Shown piece after piece: positions 7,275 through 12,886 of a stretch of DNA of 24,166 nt (positions are counted from its first letter, which is position 1; every line of letters begins with the position of its first letter). This DNA is from Dehalococcoidia bacterium (GTDB taxonomy: Bacteria; Chloroflexota; Dehalococcoidia; Dehalococcoidales; Fen-1064), in NCBI GenBank assembly GCA_003153075.1, contig PMBW01000309.1, positions 1-24,166 of the forward strand, written 5' to 3'. Under the pieces are notes generated by a model. The model had not been told where the DNA came from. It searched no databases and saw only the letters and a program-made list of their open reading frames with translations. The translations under genes and the position numbers were made by a program.

Positions 7275-8591
7275 TCACTCAGAGAGTAAACTCTCCGGAC
7301 TGACTTTTAGATTAACGTAGCGGTTACGGCACCAATCTAGAGGGAGCACCTGCAATTGATCGCCCTCGGTAACGGCGGTTCCTTGTGGAATTATAGTGAG
7401 TGAATCGGCGTTGGCGATAGCAACTAACGCGCCGATCTTATCAGCCTGATTGTGTGCAACCTCGTAAGCCGTGCCGGATTTTTCCAATTTTGTCCAGCGC
7501 ACGAAAGTCATCGCCATTTTATTAGACGAGGAATTTCTGGTCACTGCCTGGATTACAGGATGACCGATCTCTTCAATGCCAATCATCTTCAACAAAGCGG
7601 GTCTGACAAGTGTCTCGAAGTTGATCATGCAACCGGCAGGCGGTCCGGCGAGCGCAAATACGGGAACCGCGATCAGTTCATCGTTTTGACATGTTTTATT
7701 CACAATACAAAAAGCCACCGAAGCGCCCGGCCCCATGCTGATCTTGGAAAAAAGAACCTGACCGCCCATTTTGCCGATGACTTTTCTGATCAGGTCATAA
7801 TCGCCTTTCGCGACGCCGCCGCTGGTGATAACAACATCCAGTTTGAGACCCTTGAGTAATTTAGTTAAAATAGATTTTTCATTGTCCCTGGCAATGCCCA
7901 GAATTTTGGGTATTCCGCCGTAATGAGCAACCAGCGCGGCAACCACTGCCGTATTACTGTCAAAAGACTTACCGGGCACTAAAGGCTGCCCCAGTTTAAT
8001 CAGTTCATCGCCGGTAGAGATAACGGCAATGACCGGACGGCGGATAACTTTTACTTCAGCTTTGCCGATATTAGTCAAAACCGAAATTTGCGCAGGACCG
8101 AGCACCGTACCCTTGGAGAGAATTAAAAAACCTTGTCGGACATTGGCCCCGGCTTTGTTAATGCTATTGCCTGGTTTATTGGCAACAAAGATCTTTACGA
8201 TCGAGGGATTATCTTTATTAGGGCCGTTTTTATCAGCGGGTTCATCGGTGTCTTCAAACCGCACCACACAATCCGCGCCTTTTGGGATTACCGCCCCTGT
8301 CATAATGCGGATGGCAGTGCCGGGTTCAACTGTTCGTTTTGGTAAGTGTCCGGCTTTCACAATTTCAATAATCTGCAGAGCAACCGGTTTAACATTGCTT
8401 GCACCCTGAATATCCGCGGAGATTACGGCATATCCATCCTGTCCGGATTGATCCTTTAACGGCAAACTATAGTCAGAATAGATGTCTTCCGCTAACACTT
8501 GACCGAAGGAGGACAACAGCGGTTTCACTTCGGCTTCAAAAACGCGGATATTATCCAATACAATTTTCAAAGCTTCCTGATAATTTGTCAC
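7275..8591 (-). CDS. moeA: Molybdopterin molybdenumtransferase MoeA-like, divergent
   Basis: MoeA inserts molybdate (or tungstate) into adenylylated molybdopterin. The protein is 438 residues from a GTG start at 8591; the frame continues upstream to an ATG at 8705, but those 38 codons are Ser/Leu-rich with no homology, and AAGGAG sits 7 bases before the GTG, directly at VTNYQEAL where family homology begins. Motifs: PLKDQSGQDGYAV (about 44-56, normal D.S.mDGYA), IRIMTGAVIPKGADCVVRFED, the strong TSGGVAKGDYD, and a C-terminal domain IV. Two usual motifs are altered: MKPGKP appears as MGPGAS, and LPGNPVS as LAGPPAG. It heads the block and is 33 bp from the binding-protein gene, tying metal import to cofactor assembly. 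It could be a tungsten-specific form; that is inference. Confidence 0.88.
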   Translation of the reverse strand: MTNYQEALKIVLDNIRVFEAEVKPLLSSFGQVLAEDIYSDYSLPLKDQSGQDGYAVISADIQGASNVKPVALQIIEIVKAGHLPKRTVEPGTAIRIMTGAVIPKGADCVVRFEDTDEPADKNGPNKDNPSIVKIFVANKPGNSINKAGANVRQGFLILSKGTVLGPAQISVLTNIGKAEVKVIRRPVIAVISTGDELIKLGQPLVPGKSFDSNTAVVAALVAHYGGIPKILGIARDNEKSILTKLLKGLKLDVVITSGGVAKGDYDLIRKVIGKMGGQVLFSKISMGPGASVAFCIVNKTCQNDELIAVPVFALAGPPAGCMINFETLVRPALLKMIGIEEIGHPVIQAVTRNSSSNKMAMTFVRWTKLEKSGTAYEVAHNQADKIGALVAIANADSLTIIPQGTAVTEGDQLQVLPLDWCRNRYVNLKVSPESLLSE

Positions 8592-8760
8592 ACTAAAACT
8601 CCTTTTTCTGAATCTGCCAGAAGTTATCATAATAGAACGACACGTTGAGAGGCTCAATAAGAGACTTACGCCAGGGGAGGGAAAAAGACTGGAAGGCAGA
8701 TGCATAACAATAGCAATCCCGGGCGGGATCGCGGCGTTACAAAGCGGACTGTATTCCTAC
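8592..8760 (-). other. moeA leader region between structured element and start
   Basis: About 170 bases between the predicted RNA fold and the moeA GTG. It holds the AAGGAG ribosome site next to the start and a short GC-rich dyad, ATCCC-GGGC-GGGAT at 8717-8730, with no U-run after it on the minus strand, so it is not a convincing terminator. The in-frame upstream ATG at 8705 lacks a ribosome site. If the upstream fold is a riboswitch, its expression platform would have to lie here. Confidence 0.4.
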
Positions 8761-8877
8761 TTTCTCCTTCTCCATCCGGGAGGTACAACCGTTTCCAGCA
8801 GCACCCTCGATCCTTCACCTGAAGGATACCGGCTGTTTACCATTAAGAACGCATCAGGTAGAACAGCTGCGGAGAAA
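8761..8877 (-). ncRNA. Candidate structured RNA leader (four-way junction) upstream of moeA
   Basis: Read as minus-strand RNA, this 117-nt stretch folds into a closing stem and three hairpins. Closing stem: 8871-8877 with 8761-8767 (7 bp). Hairpin A: 8857-8867 with 8832-8841 (10 bp, one bulged C). Hairpin B: 8821-8827 with 8810-8816 (7 bp, 4-nt loop). Hairpin C: 8797-8806 with 8781-8790, loop GGAAAC, with four G-U wobbles that would be A-C mismatches on the other strand, so the RNA is probably from the minus strand, in the sense of moeA. A molybdenum/tungsten-cofactor (Moco/Tuco) riboswitch would fit the gene it precedes. I could not check the family consensus, so the class is a hypothesis; the pairing is seen directly. 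Confidence 0.5.
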
Positions 8878-8895
8878 AGTAAGCGGTGCAATATT

Positions 8896-8927
8896 ACCGG
8901 TTTTTCTATCTGGTTTCACCGGTTTTT
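8896..8927. repeat. Direct repeat ACCGGTTTTT, 22-bp spacing
   Basis: Two identical 10-base copies at 8896-8905 and 8918-8927, start to start 22 bp, or close to two turns of the helix, each containing the palindromic core ACCGGT. They lie between the candidate moeA promoter and the structured leader. The spacing puts both copies on one face of the DNA, as expected for a cooperative regulator site. The neighbouring HTH/PBP-like regulator is the obvious candidate binder; this is inference. Confidence 0.45.
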
Positions 8928-8995
8928 GTCAGCAGTTTCTCCTTTGTGCTATATTTCGATAAACGTCATGCTAGATTGTCACTGCTATAAAGTTT

Positions 8996-9025
8996 ACTTT
9001 ACAATCATGACAAGACAACTGTCAA
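8996..9025 (-). promoter_or_regulatory. Candidate promoter for the moeA-ABC-FmdE block
   Basis: Minus strand has a perfect -35 TTGACA (9020-9025), an 18-bp spacer and a -10 TAAAGT (8996-9001, 4 of 6). A start near 8989 would give a leader of about 400 nt to the moeA GTG, containing the direct repeats and the predicted RNA fold. An overlapping alternative is TTGTCA at about 9005-9010 with TTATAG or TATAGC downstream. The area also holds several GACA/TGTC half-sites, for example GACAACTGTC at 9014-9023. Confidence 0.5.
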
Positions 9026-9106
9026 GAGCTAAAATGGATTTTGAAGTTACAAAATAGTAAAGATTAGAAGACTTATACTTTTCGACCTCAATGGAAAACA
9101 TTATTA

Positions 9107-9135
9107 TTGACAAGTGTATAAATACGCTTTACTAT
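9107..9135 (+). promoter_or_regulatory. Promoter of the HTH/PBP-like regulator gene
   Basis: Perfect -35 TTGACA at 9107-9112, 17-bp spacer, -10 TACTAT at 9130-9135 (4 of 6). The predicted start, about 9141-9143, falls immediately before the ATG at 9144, which would make the message leaderless or nearly so and leave the GGAGG at 9136-9140 untranscribed. An alternative -10, TATAAA at 9117-9122, lacks a good -35 but would include GGAGG in a short leader. Confidence 0.55.
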
Positions 9136-9143
9136 GGAGGCAC

Positions 9144-10253
9144 ATGGCTGTTAAATGTAAAATCCTCCAGGTCAGAAAAGAAGCCGGTTTAACACAAACC
9201 GACCTTGCAGAAGCGGTAGGCATCAGCCGGCAGGCTTATACCTCCATCGAGTCCGGTAAAGCAGTGCCTTCGACCGAGATCGCCCTGCGTCTGGCGCGCA
9301 AGCTCAAGGTGACGGTAGAGAACCTATTCTGGCTGGATGACAATAAAGACAAGATCATCCGCGCAGAACTTGTCGGGGATTCTAGAGCCGTACCGGAAGG
9401 GACGCGTATGCAGCTTGTGCAGCTTGGCCCCCGTTTACTGGCCCGACCCATGAAAGAAAGTTTGTCGGTCAGTCACATCTTGAATCCGGCCGACGCGATC
9501 GCAATCGACAACCACGGCAAAAAACAGATCGAATTAAAACTGATAAACCAGGCCGCCTCTAAAATCCCGACGCTTATCCTGGCGGGTTGCGACCCATCTG
9601 CTTCAATAATTGCTGCAATGATCCGCGACCTGGGGGTGAGGATGATCTGGATCGAAGCGGAAAGCATTCCCGCTTTGCGCGCGCTGGCGCGGGGTGAAAT
9701 TCACATCGCAGGGTGCAATTTCAAGGATAATGTCACCGGTCAGTATAATATTCCGCTGGTAAAAGAGATCGTGCCGTTCCCATGTACGGTCATCAGGTTT
9801 GCTGTCTGGCGGCAAGGCATGATGGTGACCGCGGGCAACCCCAAGTCGATCAAACGCATCGAAGACCTGGCAAAAGCAGATGTTACTTTTATTAACCGTC
9901 AACCGGGCGCCGGTAGCCGCGGATTATTGACACGTCTGATTAGAGAAGCCGGAATCCCGCCGAAAAATATTCATGGGTATGAGCACATTGTCCACGGTGA
10001 TCTGGCGACCGCCGAATTGGTGGCAGCCGGACTGGCTGACTGCGGAATCGGCATCGAAGCTTCTGCGCGGGCTAATGAGCTTGATTTCCTTGCCCTCAAC
10101 GAGGAACCGTATGATCTGGTAATTCCCAACCGTTTTTTGGAAATGCCGGCAATTCAATCCATGCTGGAATTACTGAAATTAAGGGATTTCCGCCGCCAGA
10201 TCGAGTCGCTCGGCGGCTACGATATCACGCCGATGGGAATACCCTATACATAG
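9144..10253 (+). CDS. XRE-type regulator with C-terminal molybdate-binding-like (PBP-like) domain
   Basis: One-component regulator of 369 residues. Residues about 5-62 are an HTH-XRE domain (QVRKEAGLTQTDLAEAVGISRQAYTSIESGK). From about residue 130 on there is a periplasmic-binding-protein-like sensor of the COG1910/PF12727 type, with IPTLILAGCDPSA, IHIAGCNFKD, the FINRQPGAGSR ligand-loop motif and ADCGIGIEASARA. Family members with this layout are generally linked to molybdate or tungstate sensing. The frame opens with a GTG at 9114, but the ATG at 9144 fits better: homology starts there, and GGAGG lies just upstream although at only 3 bases. It is divergent from moeA and converges on AOR, so it probably controls both and itself; direct repeats at 8896-8927 are candidate sites. 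No signal peptide, hence cytoplasmic. Confidence 0.9.
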   Translation: MAVKCKILQVRKEAGLTQTDLAEAVGISRQAYTSIESGKAVPSTEIALRLARKLKVTVENLFWLDDNKDKIIRAELVGDSRAVPEGTRMQLVQLGPRLLARPMKESLSVSHILNPADAIAIDNHGKKQIELKLINQAASKIPTLILAGCDPSASIIAAMIRDLGVRMIWIEAESIPALRALARGEIHIAGCNFKDNVTGQYNIPLVKEIVPFPCTVIRFAVWRQGMMVTAGNPKSIKRIEDLAKADVTFINRQPGAGSRGLLTRLIREAGIPPKNIHGYEHIVHGDLATAELVAAGLADCGIGIEASARANELDFLALNEEPYDLVIPNRFLEMPAIQSMLELLKLRDFRRQIESLGGYDITPMGIPYT

Positions 10254-10282
10254 GGAAAAATAATCAAATTCCAATAAACAAA

Positions 10283-10310
10283 AAGAGGGACATTTTAAGG
10301 TGTCCCTCTT
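10283..10310. terminator. Bidirectional intrinsic terminator between regulator and AOR genes
   Basis: A 10-bp perfect stem, AAGAGGGACA at 10283-10292 with TGTCCCTCTT at 10301-10310, loop of 8 bases. On the minus strand it is followed by a T-rich run (TTTTTGTTTATT), giving a good terminator for AOR. On the plus strand it is followed by TTCCATTATTT, weaker but usable for the regulator gene, whose stop is 30 bases upstream. Confidence 0.85.
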
Positions 10311-10337
10311 CCATTATTTCCAGGAGTTTAGTCGCGT

Positions 10338-12260
10338 TTATTCGATATATAGCTCTTCGACTTTTTCCGGCAGGGGCGCGCCGTTTCCATCCCAGCCCAT
10401 CAGGGTGTAAAAATATTTGCGGCTTTGATCGATTTTCGCGCGGTCAATATGAACATTTGCCAGCACACCGTCGGCTTTCGGTTCGAAGAAACGTTCCGGC
10501 AGCACGTCATCCGCAGCGCTTAGACCTTCACGCAAATTGAACAACCTCATTGTAGTGAGAGTTCTTTCGCCGATACGCTCCAATTCCATGATGCCGGTAT
10601 CCCAGCCGGTGACCGCTTTAACCAGTTCCGCCTGTCCTTCGGGGCCGTAGCCGACGAATAAACAGGTGACGAGGGAATCGATCACCATATAATTGCACAT
10701 ATCGACTTTATAAAAGCCGACCTTGCGGGGGCTTATTTCATTAAGGGCAAAAGGCAGGTGCCAGCCGAGTGAGTGATAAAGACCCATGCCTTTCTCGGTG
10801 GAAATAGAGCCGTCGGTGGCCTGTTCGCAGTGATCGGCTCCGATGGGCGAAAACATATAACCGTAGGCCATATTGGTCTTCATTCTGGGGTCGTGCATCG
10901 GGGTTTCCAAACCCTTGACCTGCATAGCGAAATTGATTGAATCATGGCCGATTTTACGGGCCATACGAGCCGAGCCTTCCGCCAATACTTTACCAAATCC
11001 TTTGTATTCTGCGATCAGGTCAATGGCTTTCAGCATGGCTTCGGCATTGCCGAAACGCAGATCCAGTCCCCCGGTATCCGCAAGGGTAAGCAAACCTTTC
11101 TCAAAGCACTCCATTGCGAATGCAATCGTCGAACCGCAGGAAATCGTATCCAGTGAATACGCATTACAGCGCTCGTTCCCCTTCAGGATGGATTTCAGGT
11201 CTGTAACGCCGCAATTCGGCCCGAAAGCCGCGAGGGTTTCGTATTCGGGGCCGCCGTATTCCGGGTCAACAATAAACGGTTCATCTACTTTGACCACTTT
11301 TTTACAGCGGACAGGACAGGCAAAACAGCCTTCCATACCGACTCTGCAAGTATCCTTAATAACGCCGCCGTGAATCTGATTCACTTCGGGGAAAAGGCCT
11401 CTTTTAAAATTGCGTACAGGCAGGTTACCGGAAGCCTCGTGGAAAGCCATATCGGGGCCGCCGGTGCCGAAGTTAGACAGCGGGTGTTTGATCGCGACCA
11501 TTCGCTGCCTGATTTCTTTAACCTTATCCGGATTAGCCACAGGCGGTAGATTATGACCGCGGACAGCAATTGCTTTCAGGTTCTTGGAACCCATCACAGC
11601 CCCCATGCCGCTGCGGCCGCCGGCGTCTTTACAACCTTCCATCACACAAGCGTAACGCACCATGTTTTCGCCGCCCGGACCGATCATCGCCAGATGGATA
11701 TGAGTATCTCCTAATTCCGTCCTGACGGCTTCCTCGGTCTCTTTGGTCTCTTTGCCCCAGAGATGGGCTGCATCGCGGATATTAACTTCACCGTCATGCA
11801 CCCAGAGATAGACCGGCCTATCTGCTTTACCTTCGACGATGATCGCATCAAAACCGGCGCGTTTCAGTTCGGCGGCCCAGTAACCGCCGCATTCGGATTT
11901 AGCGATACCGCCGGTCATGGGTGATTTAGCACCGATGCTGTTACGGGCCGTACCGGGGAGCAGCAGACCGGAGATGGGGCCTAAAGCAAATATCAATTTA
12001 TTATCCGGACTGAGCGCATCTATACCGGGTTTGAGTTCTTTCCAGAGGAAATAGGCAACAAAACCGGCGCCGCCGAGGTATTTCCGGCAGAACTGCTCGG
12101 TAATCGCCTCGGAAGAAATGCTGCTGTTGGACAGATTAACCCGCAGTATCTTGCCGTTATAACCACCTGGAAATACCGGCGCGGCGGGCGCTGTTACAGG
12201 CGCGGCTGCGGGAGCTTGCGTTGTGGTCGCGGTTCCGGACGCAGGCGTGTTTTCGGCCAT
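10338..12260 (-). CDS. aor: Tungsten-type aldehyde:ferredoxin oxidoreductase with Ala/Pro-rich N-terminal extension
   Basis: Cytoplasmic tungsto-bispterin enzyme that interconverts aldehydes and carboxylic acids with ferredoxin. 640 residues with all three AOR domains. Domain 1 begins at GGYNGKILRVNLS (32-44) and includes ARNSIGAKSPMTGGIAKS and GGYWAAELKRAG. The [4Fe-4S] ligands are Cys312, Cys315, Cys319 (CFACPVRC) and Cys533 in DSLVTC, the same spacing pattern as Pyrococcus AOR; Asp528 is the conserved pterin-loop Asp. Unusual: residues 1-31 are an Ala/Pro/Thr-rich extension with no hydrophobic core, so not a signal peptide. The start is firm (AGGAGG 8 bases upstream of ATG, no later Met). 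No ferredoxin or AorA-like Fe-S subunit adjoins. Substrate subclass (AOR, FOR, GOR or benzoyl-type) is not decidable. Lies 85 bp from the metal-sensing regulator. Confidence 0.93.
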   Translation of the reverse strand: MAENTPASGTATTTQAPAAAPVTAPAAPVFPGGYNGKILRVNLSNSSISSEAITEQFCRKYLGGAGFVAYFLWKELKPGIDALSPDNKLIFALGPISGLLLPGTARNSIGAKSPMTGGIAKSECGGYWAAELKRAGFDAIIVEGKADRPVYLWVHDGEVNIRDAAHLWGKETKETEEAVRTELGDTHIHLAMIGPGGENMVRYACVMEGCKDAGGRSGMGAVMGSKNLKAIAVRGHNLPPVANPDKVKEIRQRMVAIKHPLSNFGTGGPDMAFHEASGNLPVRNFKRGLFPEVNQIHGGVIKDTCRVGMEGCFACPVRCKKVVKVDEPFIVDPEYGGPEYETLAAFGPNCGVTDLKSILKGNERCNAYSLDTISCGSTIAFAMECFEKGLLTLADTGGLDLRFGNAEAMLKAIDLIAEYKGFGKVLAEGSARMARKIGHDSINFAMQVKGLETPMHDPRMKTNMAYGYMFSPIGADHCEQATDGSISTEKGMGLYHSLGWHLPFALNEISPRKVGFYKVDMCNYMVIDSLVTCLFVGYGPEGQAELVKAVTGWDTGIMELERIGERTLTTMRLFNLREGLSAADDVLPERFFEPKADGVLANVHIDRAKIDQSRKYFYTLMGWDGNGAPLPEKVEELYIE

Positions 12261-12303
12261 GATATTTTCCTCCTGAGGCTATTCTGATAATGATTTATTG
12301 TTG

Positions 12304-12332
12304 AATGTAAGCACAGAAATCAGATTTGACAA
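12304..12332 (-). promoter_or_regulatory. Promoter of the AOR gene
   Basis: Minus-strand -35 TTGTCA (12327-12332, 5 of 6), exact 17-bp spacer, -10 TACATT (12304-12309, 4 of 6). Start predicted near 12297, giving a leader of about 37 nt with AGGAGG before the ATG at 12260. Confidence 0.6.
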
Positions 12333-12600
12333 TAAAAATTGGGTATCGGTTCCCTATTTAAATGATATGAAAGTTCAGAGGATAAGTCAAACGAGAGGGT
12401 TGTCCGTTATGCGTTGTGAGTAAACTGCCGGATTCTTAAAATGTCATACTTTTGTTAAATTTAACTGGCCATTTTTATAACTATTAGATATCCGGGATTC
12501 TATAATCAAAATACGGTTATTATTTAGAATTTATACAAGACGCAGCGATGGAAGGTTTCAATTTACAAGGAAAGAAAATCATCTAAAAAGGGAGGGTAAC
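12333..12600 (+). other. Intergenic region upstream of DUF4242-like gene
   Basis: AT-rich spacer between divergent AOR and small-protein genes. It holds a TATAAT at 12501-12506 that could be the -10 of the small gene, without a convincing -35, and a strong ribosome site GGGAGG at 12590-12595 placed 5 bases before the ATG. No hairpin, repeat array or further coding frame was supported. Confidence 0.4.
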
Positions 12601-12861
12601 ATGGCAAGGTTTTTAGACCATCACCCCATGCCCCGAATGACAACGGAGCAAATAAAAAAGCTGACAGAGCAGATCAAAGCCGCGATAGATTCGAAAAAAC
12701 CCGATAGTTTTGGAGTAACCCAGATTAATGTGTTCATGGCCCCCGGCGAAGCCTGGGGTTATTCCGATGCGCCAAATGCCGAGGCGGTAGTTAAGTCTCA
12801 TGCGGCTATGGGAATTAAAATATCGGTTACAGACGTGACGCAGGTCTCACCGATAGTTTAA
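12601..12861 (+). CDS. Small DUF4242/SCO4226-like alpha-beta barrel protein
   Basis: An 86-residue soluble protein with the beginning MARFLDHHPMP, a helix of charged residues (TTEQIKKLTEQIKAAI), a middle strand QINVFMA, and the end SDAPNAEAVVKSHAAMGI...DVTQVSPIV. That pattern resembles ferredoxin-like-fold proteins of the DUF4242 type, some of which bind nickel in Streptomyces. The two histidines at 7-8 and the His near position 68 could bind metal, but this is inference. The ribosome site GGGAGG is strong. It is divergent from AOR with 340 bp between, and converges on the M28 gene with 25 bp between stops. Function unknown; the family call is from visual pattern and should be treated as moderate. 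Confidence 0.65.
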   Translation: MARFLDHHPMPRMTTEQIKKLTEQIKAAIDSKKPDSFGVTQINVFMAPGEAWGYSDAPNAEAVVKSHAAMGIKISVTDVTQVSPIV

Positions 12862-12886
12862 TTTTGGCGGCAGCGGGTTAGTTTGA

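Noticed and set aside
7275..8591. MoeA gene as pseudogene because two motifs are changed
   Set aside because: Frame is intact over 438 codons with other active-site motifs and a firm ribosome site; more likely a functional variant.
8592..8705. Longer MoeA starting with the ATG at 8705
   Set aside because: No ribosome site and no homology in the extra 38 residues; AAGGAG lies next to the GTG at 8591.
8771..8841. Cobalamin-riboswitch-like GGATACCGGC word on the plus strand
   Set aside because: It resembles part of the B12 box, but the GGGAA and CCCCGCAACTG cores are missing, and the wobble pairs in hairpin C support a minus-strand RNA.
10944..11373. Plus-strand frames inside the AOR gene
   Set aside because: Antisense shadows of a well-conserved AOR coding sequence.
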